A stretch of 64,000 bases of DNA, taken from Edolisoma coerulescens (taxonomy: Eukaryota > Chordata > Aves > Passeriformes > Campephagidae). Position numbers and translations under genes: made by a program. Position 1 is the stretch's first letter, and the number at the start of each line of letters is the position of its first letter. A model generated the notes under the pieces. The model was not told the origin of the DNA, searched no databases, and saw only the letters and a program-made list of their open reading frames with translations. The stretch lies in contig VWZW01000986.1 of NCBI GenBank assembly GCA_013397115.1, positions 77,890 to 141,889 of the forward strand. Reading direction: 5' to 3'. This document shows positions 1 through 13,153 of the stretch, piece after piece.

Positions 1-790
1 CTGGCAAGGAGTCATGACAATGGATCATATTTATAGGTAAAAACGTGATCAATTACAGAGGAAGGAAATTAGGCATTACTGTATTGGAGATATAATACCA
101 GGTATTCCTATGTCTGACTACAGGAAATACATCATAAATTAATCAGAATATTTAACTGATATACTGTAAGTAACTGTATTTGTTCCATGATAGTCATGGA
201 AATCAACCTAGCCGTTGCAGCATCTTGGCTAAAAAAGCAACCGTTCCCTAAATGCTGTTTGACAGCATAAAGAGTGCTCCTCTCCCAGCAGTAGGGGAAC
301 CCTCAAATCTTGCTTTTATAGCAGCTGTTGTAAGTAAAAAGGTGCCAAAAACATGGCAGTCTGATTAATAAGATACTTTGTGGATAGATTCATTTAGTAG
401 ATCACAATTAGATAGCAAGCACTAGAAACATACTTAATGTCATATATTATTCAGTAAAAGGATTTTTGTCCACTTAGAGCATCTTCCCATTCTTTCTGTT
501 TTACTCTGAAAATCAACTCTTAAACCCGAAATTTTCTTCTTGAAGGGCATTTATTTGGTACATTTTGCTGTCTGGATTCTTACAGGTGTTATCCTGTGGC
601 CTAGATGGATGTAAATTAGTGTTGTGACACTCACCAAAATATGTACTAGGAATCATTTTACTGCAGTGCCTGAAGTTGCCATACAAAATCTGCAAATTGT
701 AGTTTTGGACCTTTTTGTTTGAGTTCATGATAGAAATCTTTAAAACCAGGAAAGTTCAAGCTGGAAATACAGGTGACACGTTTAAACCTT

Positions 791-810
791 AAAAAAAAAA
801 AAAAAAAAAA
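791..810. repeat. Poly(A) homopolymer, 20 bases
   Basis: Twenty consecutive A residues are seen directly. There is no recognisable retroelement body or processed pseudogene immediately upstream, so it is treated as a simple repeat rather than a retrotransposon tail. Confidence 0.9.
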
Positions 811-2964
811 GGTAGTAAATTTCCAAACAGAGTGGAGTCATGACACAGCAGCGCTGTAAACAAGGAAGATTGCCAGCTGCGTTTAGATAATTGCCTGCAC
901 AGAAAGAGTGCCAGTTTTAATTTTTAATTGCAAATGGCAATTTTGGCAGATGTAATGCCAACATTACATCTTTTATCTGAACAGATCTGTGTGAAAGAGC
1001 TTGAAATATTACTGTACTATAAGACACCTAGTAATAATATTACCTTTAAGTGTCTGACACTGATACAGTGTTTAAGGTGCATTTGAAGTTCCATTGGATT
1101 GCAATTTGACAGCCGTCCTTATTGCCAGTCTACAAATTATTTAAATGTATTTATATAATTCTGATTTAATCACAGTTAGATAATACGATAATATTTATGG
1201 TGTTTCAGGCTCATTTTTTTCCAGCCACCTGATCAAATATAGTTGCATCTTGGAAAACAGACTCTCATACAGAATTAAAAACCAAAACATAATTAAAAAG
1301 CTGCAACTATTTGAAAAAAAAAGTCTTGAGACAAGTAGCTTAGAGTTGCAAAGACATTACAGAGTACATGGAGGAGATGTCTGCTTCTACCACTGCTAAG
1401 CTATTCTTGAGTGGAGCCCTTTATAGCTCTGTACTATTTCTGTTGCAGGAATGGGCTGTCTGGGGTGAGACCTTTTGAATAGATCATTGGTCTCCTGAAA
1501 CCTCACCCTGATATGCAGGTTGAAGTCATGCAAGGGTGGTTACAGAGTTTTGGTTTAAAGGCTTTGATCTAGCAGTTTGTTTAGATTTGCATGTCTGTTT
1601 TTTAAATAGGAACTAGGGAATTGAAGATTTGTTACAAATAAGAAATCATTCCTGCAGTGATATTTTCATTTATCATTGCCATAGGGAAAAACACTTTAGA
1701 GTTGAGAAGTATGCCCTATTAGCTCTTCTTTTTTCTTCTTGCCCTTTCAAATTAGAGAAAAATAGGCCACCTAAGGAATGAGTGTTGTGACCTACATTCG
1801 GAAGTCAATTGATTAGTTTATTTGTAAATACAAACTTGCCAAATTCTAGAAAAGACAGCTATTCTGCAAACTTCTGCAACTAGGGGAAGAAGTTACTCTT
1901 GAGCAAAGGCCTTTGATTTCAGTAAAGTTGTGCTGGGGAGCAAAGACATAAATTACATGTTTCTTGACTCCTTTTTTGTGCACCTCAGTAGTTCTTTACA
2001 TGGAAAGCCTTATTAAAATTTAAGATTTTTTGTGCAAGTTTTTGAAAACCTTCTTTTCAGATACCACAGTTTTCTGTTCTTAATCATTCAGGAGCACCAA
2101 AATGCGAACACTTATAAAATCAGAAAAGAACATTCATACCATTTGTGTGTAATGAGTCAGTAACTTAAACTCCTGCTAGTGAAATATTTATGCCACACCA
2201 CATCACCTACACATGGAGCCATGTGCACTTACATTAAAAGGCTGTGATATTGTAAGTTTTCAAAAGCATTGTCTTGGGATGTCATAGGATTTCTTTCTGG
2301 TTTTGCTATTGCAGTTTATTATGGCTCATTTCGTGTGATAAAAATGTACAGCCATTGCCTGAGAATGATCAAAGGGGAATTCCAGATTTTTTGCAAATTT
2401 AACTCTGGGTTTCATCTTCAGTTACCATAAGAACTTTGTATTATTTTTGTTCTTAATTGACATTCTGAAAGTGAGATGGCATGAGATGCTCAGAAAAAAA
2501 AACCAAACCTGCTCTTTGATACTGTTTATACTGGTAGGATATAATTAGTTGCATAAGTTTCCTAATGTAACATGTTGGATTTATTTCAGGAATAATAAAG
2601 TTTCTGTTTCTTACTGACTTCTTTGTAATATATTCCATGCAGCAGTCTTTAACGTTTGTTGTGGGGATGTCCTTCTCTTTACAAAGCTACCAACTTTTGC
2701 TCTGGAAGCTTCTGAATCCCAAATCACACATCTGGATGTGTGCACAAGGGCGGTAGCACTTTGCATGACCTGTATTGAAAGGTTTTCATGGGCATCCCCT
2801 ATTGGCCACTGCAGAAGATAAGAGACAGTGTTAGTTGAATTGCAAGAGCCTGTATGATATTATTCACGTCTTTTGTGTTATTGATGGAAGAAGACTGAAA
2901 AATTATTTCTGGAAAAAATCTAATGATGCCATCAAAGATTTAACTAGCTATTTTAGCCTTCCAG

Positions 2965-3028
2965 ATCTGCCGGAAAGGATACAGCTTAGTAATGATCAGG
3001 ATGGCTATTGAGCAGCAAGTCTTTGCAG
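2965..3028 (+). other. Exon-like segment, unproven
   Basis: A pyrimidine-containing stretch ending in CCAG precedes the segment and TTTGCAG|GTGAGC follows it, which is a near-consensus donor. The 64 bases between carry an open frame of 21 codons plus one base (starting ICRKGYSLVM). That same frame stays open on both sides, from a TAA just upstream to a TAA after the donor. No protein family is recognised. Splice-like pairs of this quality occur by chance in a window this size, so this is a weak call. Confidence 0.12.
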
Positions 3029-3589
3029 GTGAGCTAACAGAGCTGCATCACACTGTGCCCTTGGTATAACTGTGGAGGTTCCACATTCTGATTAGAAAAC
3101 CAATAATGTGCAACAGCTAAAGGACTTGCTTTTTCTCATACTATTGAAAGTAGGAGAAATGATTTTATCTCTTTCTTTTTTCCATCTTGTGGCATCTAAT
3201 GAACTAGTTCCAGGTGCTCTGTGGGTACTCTACAGCTTTCATCTTTTCAAGCAGCATTTCAGAGTCAGGATCTGGTGCTGTTATACAGGGTAACAATATA
3301 TTTCTACATATTTATAAAAATAAATAATAACATGATATTTACAAATTAACAAATAATAAGGTTGACAACATGAATAGGTAGCAAATCAAATTTTATTAGG
3401 TACTGAGGAGGTAAAAATTTAAAACCCTTTAACTGTAGCACCCAAACTTTAGTAGGCATTTTCTTTCAGGGACAATGAATGATACTGGATGTTTAGATGC
3501 ATTTCAATATAAATCTGCAGTGATTTGCTGCATTTGTAGCAGTCTGTGATTCTATACATGTGCATATTTCTCACCTCCATGTTGTTTTG

Positions 3590-4275
3590 AAGGAACCTTA
3601 GGAAGTCACCCAGTCCACCTGGGAGATACACTCTTCCCACTCATGTGAGATGGCTTTGTCTAGCTACGTCTTAAATTTTACTAGATGGAGGTCCCACCAC
3701 CTCATTGAGTAACCTGGAGGTCTGCAACCCCTGCCTGTTGAAAAAAGAGGGGATTTGACATGGGGAGGGGAGAATGGAAGAGCCACCCTGAACCTCCCAA
3801 GTGACTGTTTATGGTCATTGTCCCTTTATATATGTTCTGTCACTGCTGAGAAGATTTTGGCTTCTTTATCATTGTGATTTCCCTTCAAGTAGATGGAGGC
3901 TGCTGCTAGGTCACCTGTTAGATCACCCTTCTGTCAGACCAAACATGCTCAGCTCCATCAACTGTTCCAAGACAAAAGCTCCTGAGTATCTTGGCTGATC
4001 TCCAGCATCTCCTCTGTCTTCTGCACATCCCTGTTCAGCTGGGAAGGATCACAACTAGCTGCCCTAGTGTGAGGTCATGTGAGAGCGTGCTGTTGGCTTG
4101 CTCAGCCTGCTGTGTCCACAGAAACGCCCTTTTTTGCTGGGCCTGCCACCCAAACAGTGGGTTCCCAGCCTGAATGGATACATGGGATTATTCTGCACAA
4201 GGTTCAGATATCTGCTTTTCTCTTAGTTGTGCTCATAGGTGTTAATGGTCACATCCAGTATTTTCTTGTGCTGTC
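3590..4275 (-). mobile_element. Old CR1 non-LTR retrotransposon fragment
   Basis: Read on the plus strand this is the complement of a CR1 3' portion. It has the block around 3684-3740 that aligns to the CR1 segment usually reading as a short description of a blemished GGATGGAGACTCCACCACCTC-type motif. It also has a well-kept block at 3868-3965 (TTTCCCTTCAAGTAGATGG onward, then CATGCTCAGCTCCATCAACTG). A later block at 4170-4250 (ATGGGATTATTC, then a degenerate GCTTTTCTCTTAGTTG) matches the more 5' part of the CR1 reverse-transcriptase region. The copy is highly diverged, has lost its 3' tail and keeps no useful frame. The middle, about 3975-4165, is too degenerate to align by eye. The exact subfamily is not assigned and the edges are approximate. 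Confidence 0.75.
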
Positions 4276-4469
4276 TCAGTCACTGTGTACTGACCAGAGC
4301 AGAGGAGATGTCACAATCTTTAAACACACTTGCTCTTGCTTTCTGATTGGCAGAGAAGATTAAGTGCTCAGCCATGCTCCATTCCTCCTCTTTCCTGATG
4401 TTGTTCATGGACAAGAGACCTCTCCTGGAACCCTGTCACAGGCACTAAATAACATCTAGCTTCTATTTT

Positions 4470-4569
4470 TCACTTGTTTTCACTTGTTTTTTTGTTGTTG
4501 GTTTGTTTTTTGGGGGGGGTGTTTCTTTGTTTGGTTTGTTTGTTTTTGTTTGTTTGTTTGTTTTGTTGG
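4470..4569. repeat. T/G-rich low-complexity tract
   Basis: A run built from TTTG, TTTTG and TTG units with an internal G8 block is seen directly, preceded by a short CACTTGTTTT duplication. Pure T/G strand asymmetry of this kind is common in bird introns. The open frame crossing it is an artefact of composition. Confidence 0.85.
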
Positions 4570-7500
4570 AGAGTTATTGTCCACCTCAGGATTTTCAGGA
4601 GATAAGTATCAGGAATGCTCATGCTTACCTAAGTAAAATGCTGTTTCACATTTATTTTTTGAGGCTTGATCTACTAAATTTTCTCATTTGTACTGGCCTT
4701 ACTTTCTGACTCAAGAGTAGTGATCCAGGGGAAACAACTAATTTGCCATAAAAATCAAAATTGATCCACAGCTTTCTATGAAGAAAATTAAAAAAGGCTT
4801 TCTTTGAGAAAGAGTCACCAAGACCTGGATCAAGGAAAGCTCATGCATGTGGACTTCCTTCTATTTGTCATAAAGTTTATCTCTCAAATGGGATTAGGAA
4901 TTGTGTTTAGGAAGGTGGATAGTAGGTTAGTATTTGAGTTTCAAATAAATGTACAACCTTTGCAAACAGATTCTTCCTCATCTTAAAGCAAGACATGAGT
5001 TAAAAGGTTTCTTTATAATTATCTTCTTGCTGTAATTTTCTCTCCGTTTACAAAACCCATGCAATTAGCATTGTATGTGGGGATGAGACTCCTATCTCAG
5101 ATCTGTTTTTCTTGGTGTGCCAGTCTTTGGAGAGGCATTTCTTGTCTTTCGTATTGAGTGTCCTGTATGATGTGTGGACTCTTGGGAAACTTTCCGTGGT
5201 CTCATATTATGAAAGAACTTGCCCAGAATTACAGATTTATTCTGAGGGATGGTATATGAATTTCTAGTATGGCATTAAATATGTATTCTCAAAGGAGTAG
5301 TGGTTTTAGCGAATTAAAGAATTTATAAAGATTTTAATTGCCTGTGAGAGAGTATTTGTGTGACAGATTTTCAAAGTAGGCCCTGAACAATATCTTAATG
5401 ATCTAGACATCTCTCTTCACCCAAGACTTTTTAAAGTTTTTGCGTTGTTCAACTTTTAAAATCAAAAATAGGTCATGATATCTATCCAGACTTGATGCTC
5501 TTTCCATGCTCCAAGTCTGACTACATTTTTAATAGCTATTCACCCTGTTTTACTGTTGATTGTAGCTTAATTAAGTTTCCTGAATTGGATGAAAGTACAG
5601 TTGAACTAATATTTTGGAATAATTTCAAATAATTTGTAGCATCAAATGGAATACCAGTGATTATTCAATTAATAATGGTGATTTCCTTATTCATGAGAAT
5701 AAGCATAATTATTATACTCAACAATACTCATAAAAATTCAGTTAAATTTTTCATAATTGTTTCAGTGGAAAGGAAAAGCACATAGTTTGTTACTTTATTA
5801 ATCTTCTTTTTATGGAGGAAATATATAGAAGGAAAACCTTTTATTCCTAGATAATGTAAACTGCTGACAGTGCAAATAAATCTCACTGTGGTAAGGGAGT
5901 TATTTCTTACTAATTCAAAGGTAAAACGTATTTGCCAAGTGTTTAACATTCTTATATGGTTCATATTTTTATTAACATAAGTGGTGAAAATTAATGAAAT
6001 TTGCAACTGATTTTAACTGAAGCAAAAGTGAATCTTCTGCTCTCAGGTCGAAAAGAAGGAGTAGAAAGCATGAATAATACTGTCTAACAAAAAAATCTTT
6101 AACATGTATACATAATAGACATAATTTACTATGTTATTCCTAATGAGGCAGATGTTTATTTCACAATAAATATTGCTTTTTCCCATTAATGCCCAAACCA
6201 TTTCCCAAACAATTAACACAATACAGCATGCATTCTTGGACTTTTTAATTAATGCTGGTGCATTGAGAGTCACTTGTAAACATGTGTTATATAAAATATA
6301 CTGAGTTTGGGGGAACTTGCAATTTTTCTTTCTCCTTTCTTGTTTTCTCTGTGAGATTTTTTGTTTCTTTTTATAAGTTGGTTTTACAGATTTCCTGTAA
6401 GAGAGCAGATGTAGGTTACCCAAGGGATTGCCACCACAGGTCAGTTAAGGTAGAAAATTCACTAACTGTACAGTTTATCAACTGCAAAATAATTTTAAGG
6501 AGTTGCCCTTTCATGTGCCAAACCCCCCTTCCTTTAAAGATATTAATTAAAAGTTCAGAGGCTGTCTTATAGGTCAGCTGCACCTAATCAAGAAATATTT
6601 TCAATTTTCTGTTGAGCATTAGATTTATCTTGTGATAGCTATCTGAGTTGCAGTGTAATTGCGTTACAGGAAGCTCAGCAAAACGTTCATCATTTGGGGC
6701 ACTGAAGTGTAGTCTCAGACAGTGTCTTCTGCTTGAAAGACTCTGTGATTATTTCTTAATATATACAGACTGGTCCAGTGATTCAGTGGTGGACACAGTC
6801 CTCCAGCCAGACGTATCTGAAATTTTCTGTTTGGACTTCATCCAAGAAAATCTAAAAACATAAATGTGTGTGTTTTCCTTAACAGAGATGGACATAAATA
6901 TGTCTCTAAGCATTTTCTTGAAGAGTGAATAATTTTCAAAGGCATGAAGTACCTGCAGCTTCCTTTCATTATTCCATTGTGCATTCAATGGGTAATTCAC
7001 TTTTCTCTCCCCACTTGTATAGAATGAAGTTTAACAAATGAATCATGCTCTTAAAACTGATTAGAAATAATGAAGAAAGGAAGTTCAGTACCTGCCGACG
7101 TCTTGATTTAAGCAATATATTCCTGTTTGTCTTGGCTTCCTTCTTACTTTGAGACTACATAGTTTGACCAAGCAAACACACTAATGCCTTTTGAGATTAC
7201 TGTAGAGTTTTAATTCTTTTATTGTAGTCATACCTGATACCACATGGAAGGAACAGACTGATGCCAGGAGTCAAGTATGACCAAACCAAGAGAATAAAAA
7301 CTTTATGCTTTGAGAAAAAAAATGCTACCGAACACATTCAGATCCCACCTATTTCACTTGTGTCATAGATCAGAACACTTGCACACACTCTTGAGGTCAT
7401 TCAGTCAGAAATAGCATCTAACTTCTCCCAGGGCATTAAATTTAATTGCTTTATGTGGCCTAAGCTCATCCATAACCGTACTATCTGAGAATTACCCCTT

Positions 7501-7773
7501 AGAAGCAAATGCACAAATCTTTCCCTTCGAAGCTCTCGTGACAGGAGTGCACTTAAAAGTTACTGCTGGGCTTTTCTGAATATGCGTAAGAGTCCTGACA
7601 CACTTGAGAGGGTCTTTTGTGGGAAAATTAAGATGAAATATTATTTTGGATGCATTTCTGGAGGTAGTGGGGGTGGAGGGCCTCTGATCCTTGGCAGTGG
7701 GTTTGCAAATGTGGGTCATTCTCTCTGTGAGAAAAGTCTGTATCAGTAAGTGCATCTTTTTAATGGTGAAACT

Positions 7774-7800
7774 CACCTGTCATAGGAGAAATGACAGGTG
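7774..7800. repeat. Perfect 10-bp inverted repeat
   Basis: Left arm CACCTGTCAT (7774-7783) and right arm ATGACAGGTG (7791-7800) are exact reverse complements separated by AGGAGAA. Each arm contains a CACCTG/CAGGTG E-box. On the minus strand the left arm also creates a CAG|GTGAGT donor-like string. The palindrome offers an alternative explanation for that string. Confidence 0.85.
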
Positions 7801-8322
7801 ATGGCTCAGTCGAAGCTGGCATGATGAGGCTGGTGTGATATCCACACTACTGCCAGGCTGGTAAGCAGGTGATGTCCTCTTCCCATCAGGTGGCCCGGCA
7901 CTGGAGAAGAGCACTTGCCATGTTTCCAGAAAATCACACAGCAAATTCATCAGCCTGGAAAACCCTTTTACATCCAAGGAGGTTATGCTGACTGAGGTCA
8001 GAAGAAGTCTCTAAATTCCTTAGGAGGAAAGAAGTCTCTTTTTCTGTTCACATCTCTCTGCAGCTGATACTTATCTGTAGAGTCTGGTTTATTCACACGC
8101 ACCAGAAAAATCACTGCCACAGGAAGGAGCACAGTCTTGCTCTTTGCAGCCCTGCACAGAAGGATCTGTATAGATGGCAAGAAATGTAAAGCTGTGTGTG
8201 AACGAGCTACTTGCAGGTATCTGTGCGACAGGGAGGGAGGAAGGAAGAGCCTGTGCTGGTAGCGGGAGGGTTTTTCTTAGACTTGTCCCTCAGACCGTTC
8301 TGAATGTAGTTATGAGAATTTA

Positions 8323-8650
8323 GAAGCATAGAACCATAGAATTGTTTAGGTAGGAAAAGGCATTTAAGATCATAGAGTGCAACTGTAAATCTAACACTGC
8401 CAAATCCACCACAAAACCGTGTCCCTGAGTTCCATATCTACCACAGGTCTTTTAAATACCTCTAAGGGATGGGAACTCAACAGCTTCCCTGAGCAGCCTG
8501 TTCCAATGCTTGACAATCCATTCTGTGAAGAAAGTTTTCCTAATATCCAATCGAAACCTCCCCTGGCACATCTTGAGGCCACTTCCTCTTGTCATACTGC
8601 TTGTTAGCTGGAAGAAGAGACCCACCCCCACCTCTTCTCAACATCTTTTT
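8323..8650 (-). mobile_element. CR1 3' fragment
   Basis: The plus strand begins with the complement of the CR1 tail (GCATAGAACCATAGAATTG). It continues through recognisable CR1 blocks: TGCCAAATCCACCAC, CAGCCTGTTCCAATGCTTGA, TCCTAATATCCAATCGAAAC and GAAGAGACCCACCCCCACC. The fragment covers the 3' UTR and the last codons of the reverse-transcriptase ORF and is truncated at its 5' end, as usual for CR1. On the minus strand, traces of the ORF2 C-terminus survive (for example LEVFKR), but frameshifts break the frame. Divergence is moderate, so it is younger than the copy at 3590-4275. Confidence 0.92.
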
Positions 8651-9974
8651 CTCATGCCTTTGGCCACACCTACTTGTTTTCACTAGAAATGTTAAAAAAA
8701 TGTCGCTTCTAGGAGGTTCATTACATATCAGGTGTAGCTGTGGTTAGTTGCAGTAAGTATGTGTGCTCTGAAGTGATTTATTCAGCTTCTAGTTGTTGAA
8801 TCCTTGCATGTTTCTCTGATGTGTCCCAACTGCATTTGCAGACTGAAGATGAAGCAGAATTTAGAATAAAAGACGATCAGCTTTGCTAATGTCTGGGGGT
8901 GTTGTAAATTTTTATATAATACAATTTGCTCAAGCAGATATATTTCTTTCCCCTCAAGCTTAGAAACAAGAGATTTCATTTGGTGGTTGGAGATACTGTC
9001 TGGAAGGGAGTTATGCTTCCTCAAAGGTCACACTGACTGATGACTAAACTTGTGATTTGTCTTTGCAAATAATCTGATTGCTGGGTGGGGTATTGGAATT
9101 GAGACATTATTGTTGGCTACGATGAGACAGATGATGGTCCTGAATTACAAATACTCTCTGGAAGGAATTTGGATTTTCATCCTGAAAATGCTTGTAGACA
9201 TACTTTTTAGTAGTGTTATTAATAGATTTAGCCATTTACAGAGTAATTACGAGAAACCATCAAACTGAGCATTGAGAAAAGCTCTATCAGGAATTCAGGA
9301 ATTATGACAAAACCCCATCTGAATGAGAGAGATTTTATAAAGCTTCTGAAGTTATACATGAGAAAGTCTTCTGTGGAGAGAGGAAGGCCTAATCTGAAAT
9401 CTTCAATGCTCCTACATTATGTGTGGGCACTCTGCATGAGATTTTGCTGTTTGGAGATATTACATGGGGAGAGTTATGATGAGAGCACTTGTGGCATTGC
9501 AGAGGCAGAAGTTATCTAGGTGGGAACAGAATCATTGAGAGGAAGGAGAATTTATGAATGTCTACTTGACTGTAACAGTACTTGACTGATACTATATATT
9601 GCTTTCAGGTTAGAAGTGTGTTTGTCTTCTATTAATATGTTTTTAATATTTTGCCCCCCTTTTAACCTGTTTTCTGTAGAGAGAAAGCTGAAGCAATAGT
9701 ATGAGTCAATTTACTGGATTTATATGTAAATAAAACATGGTATTGACCTTTACATTTTTCTTCCATCAAGGTCTTGACCCTGTATGCAGATCTGAGGAAA
9801 TAATCAGTAATATCACAACATGAAAGTTTTGTTCGCTACCTGATTTTGTTCCTGTTTGCTTTTCCTTTGGTAAATATTGATGTAAATCTTGCTGAAGCTG
9901 AGCCTCAGCTAGTTCATTCCCATCTGAGTCCACTCTTTGCTGGAGAAAAGGTCACTTTTTAGCTGCTCTTACAG

Positions 9975-10108
9975 GTCATTTCATGGGAAGGACTGCAGCT
10001 GGACAGCAAGATGCAGTCCAGTCTCTGACCTCCAGCATTGCTACATCTACGCTTGGAGGAAAACCTGGGGAGATGCACCTGAAATACCCTCTGGTATACA
10101 GAAACTCG
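9975..10108 (+). other. Exon-like segment with two open frames
   Basis: The segment follows an acceptor-like sequence (TTTTTAGCTGCTCTTACAG) and ends at CTCG|GTGAGA, a fair donor. Two of the three frames are open across all 134 bases. One contains GRTAAGQQDAVQSLTSSIAT and would enter with two bases and leave in phase 0. I do not recognise either peptide. Slightly higher GC and a few CpGs mark it from its surroundings. It could be a real coding exon, an lncRNA exon or chance. Confidence 0.18.
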
Positions 10109-13047
10109 GTGAGAAATGCAGTCCTCGGGGACTTTTTCTGCAGAAAGGGATTCAGTCAGTCTTGCTCTTGCCCAGAGAATTTTTCCTTGAAACCATTACT
10201 GAGTTCATAATACTCATGAAATTTAAAAGACATCTAAAAGTGTAATAATATTAGATTAAATGTTGTTATTGCTGCTGTTCATGAATGGGAAAGTTGGAGC
10301 TGAGGTAACTGTGCCAAACTGCACACAATACCACACTAGTAAGAGTCATAAGAGAAGTATTTACTTGGAAAAATCCTTTGTATGATTTTGCTCTCCAGGA
10401 CTTTTTCATATGCCCATATCTGTAAATTATCTCACCACAATGAGAGGTCATGGCATTTTTTTGGCTTGCCTTTATCACTAGCTTAAGGAGTTAAATAATA
10501 AATAATATAATGGATAGTGACGGACAACTCAGATATGCTAAGATAAAACAGCAACATTTCAGATATGATCTGTATCTGGAAGATAAAATTTAATAGCAGA
10601 GTGCTCAGTTATTTAGGAAATAAGATTTTATTAAATTTTGATTGTGTTTTTCAGGCTTACTAATCCATGACAAAATTGAATTCTTCACTGTCTTAAGTAT
10701 AAAAGAGCTAAATCTCTGTGTAGTAAGACTTAAATGAAAATGATCCTGGCTGAAAATGTGAACAGTTGTAAAGATTTTGAAGTAATTTTCAGAAGAGTCA
10801 GTCAAGAGATCTGAAGTGTACTTTGGTTTTGAAAGTGGGATCAGTATATTAGAGAGGCCCATTCATCTCCCAGCCTATATATAGCATCATGCAGTGAACC
10901 AGTGACTGCCTTCATCACAGTCCAGTGTGTATCACAGAGTCATGTCTTATGACCCCACCGGGTATCTGCTGTAGTCAGTATTTGGAGATGGCTCAGTAAT
11001 AAAGTTCTGTCTTTCAGCCTTGTCTTTAAACGTGAGGCATACTGTAATGGATATGTGACCTTGGCAGGTTATGCTGTTCCAAGTATGGATCTATGGATTA
11101 ATTTCGAACTGAGGGCTGCCTTCCCTACCTCTAGAGGGTGTGCAGGTGGCAGCAACAAATCACTACACATGCAGTTCATATTGTTTTCTGGCAGGAGAAT
11201 AGAATTGTTATCTTGCAGTCTAGCCCTGGGGATTGCTGGTTACATGTTCTAAAAACTCATTAGCATGTTAACTTGATTAAAAACCGTAATTAATGAAGAA
11301 CACGGGAAAACTGTTAGACCACCTTGTGAAAATGATGGCACATAGAGGTACAGTTCTGGAGGATGTTGTTTACTGATCTGCAAATTTCTTTCATGTAACG
11401 AATGCAGAATATACAAGTTAATGATTAAATAATCCAAGTATTTAAATAATCCTGCATTTTTCTAAATCACTTCAGACAACAGTTGTCACTGTCTTTTATT
11501 CAGGATGGTAACCAAGACATCATTGTTGAGATGGACCTTTATAATTCCTAACATGATTTCTGTCTACCTAATATCTCAAAGGTATGACCTCTCTGTCACC
11601 GCAGCTCAAATTATTGTGCAGACTCTTAATATTTCGGTTCTTGCAACCTCCTTCTGTCTGGACTCAGCAGTATGCTCTGTATGCTCATCCCTGTGGCTGT
11701 AGAACCCCTGCTCCTCAGCAGCTCCTCTTACTGCTCCCTCCTTGCATGGGGAGGAAGTTATTTCTCTTCACTTTCAATAGCTGTTAGAAGTATCTGGACA
11801 GTTAATTTCTAAAATTACATTTATAAGTGAATAACAAAACCAGACAGTCAGCTTTGCGTGATTCATTAAGTGGAAGGAAACAACAAATGGAACTGTTCCT
11901 TTTTGCTGGGTCTGACAGCTTCAGCAGCATATGATAGAAGTGCTTTTCATATACCAATAAACTACTTGACAGCAGTAGACTAACATGAGTGCATTTCTAA
12001 CTTACTGCAGCTAAACCCAACTTCAGTAAACCTGTAACTAAACCTATGATGTGTTTTTTTCCAGTCACTTCTTGAAAGTGACACTTATTTTGGCAGATGC
12101 TGAACTGTTGCATGAGCTGGGAATTTCATTGTTTAACAATTTTATGAAGATTAATTATCACATGGTTGATGAGAGTCTCCTTCCTGCATTATTTGTCTTT
12201 TTCTGAAGGTACTGAGTTAGAGAAATGGATGACTGGTGGAAGAACAAGCAGAATGGCAACACAGCTTCTCAGCGTGTGGCAGGGTAACTAAGATGCAGAT
12301 GAATTAATAGTGCTAAATATACACCTAGTTTTACAATTTTCTCCGAGGCTGGGAGCTGAAAAAACTGCCAAATTAAGTTGCTGATAGAGACTGGTCAGAA
12401 TATGGGGAAAACAGTCAATGGGATACCATGGAAGAACATAACGAAATCAGTCTCATGGGTTCTTTCAAACAGGTCGCTGTCAAAATCCTAGGGCTTGACA
12501 ATCTTTGAGGAAGGTACACATGAATTGGAGTAGTTTGTTCAATTTCAGGTATGTTTTTAGGAAGCTGCTTCTCCCAAAACACGCTTCTACATCTGTATAC
12601 TTTTGCAATCTCTAGTATGGAACGAGGATGGACGTAATGCTCTTGAGATAGTTTAATTAATTTCAAGTGATCATATTACTGTGATAGCATCACTGTGTCT
12701 TTTGGTACATTCTACAAACCTCTAAAACTGTGTATAAATTTTGTGCAAATTCTTCAAAAACAGGAGTGAAAAAGAATATTTTTGCTAGTGGCCTTGGATG
12801 AAACGGCAATCCAGATCTTTGCAACTAAATGTCTTAAATACTTTTTCTATCTTAAAAACTAATCTCTGGATGACAGGTGTTTAAACTTGATTTATATCAA
12901 GGTAGGTAGGTGTCTAGATAGGCTGAGTCCACTGTGCTTGCTGTTTCAGTTCTGCCTCAAATCATTCAACACACTGGGTTCATCAAAACACACCTTTGTC
13001 TTCCCCAAAGACATAGCAAATAAGACTGCCAGCTCTTGTATCCTGAG

Positions 13048-13153
13048 GGGGAAAAAGAAAACCAAAATCACAAAAAAACACCCCAAAACCCCCCAAAAAA
13101 CCAAACCAACCAAACAAACAGAAAAAAACCCCACAAAACCCAACAAAACCCAC
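13048..13153. repeat. A/C-rich low-complexity tract
   Basis: Runs of A and C alternate as AAAACC, CCCC and CCAAA units with almost no G or T. The complementary strand is T/G-rich and includes a GGGGGGTTTTGGGG string. Four overlapping open frames cross it on both strands; they are composition artefacts. Confidence 0.88.

Larger units (their letters stand above)
1..3589. other. Non-coding AT-rich interval
   Basis: No protein-coding gene is supported here. The interval holds a 20-base poly(A) run and one weak exon-like segment at 2965-3028. A possible scrap of ancient repeat near 2785-2850 begins TTGGCCACTG, but I could not classify it. The remaining sequence is low in CpG and typical of intergenic or intronic bird DNA. 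Confidence 0.7.
4276..8322. other. Non-coding interval
   Basis: No gene is supported. It contains the T/G-rich tract at 4470-4569 and the perfect inverted repeat at 7774-7800. The sequence from 7490 to 8280 is somewhat richer in GC and has several short open frames on the minus strand, none resembling a known family. Everything else is plain AT-rich DNA. Confidence 0.7.
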
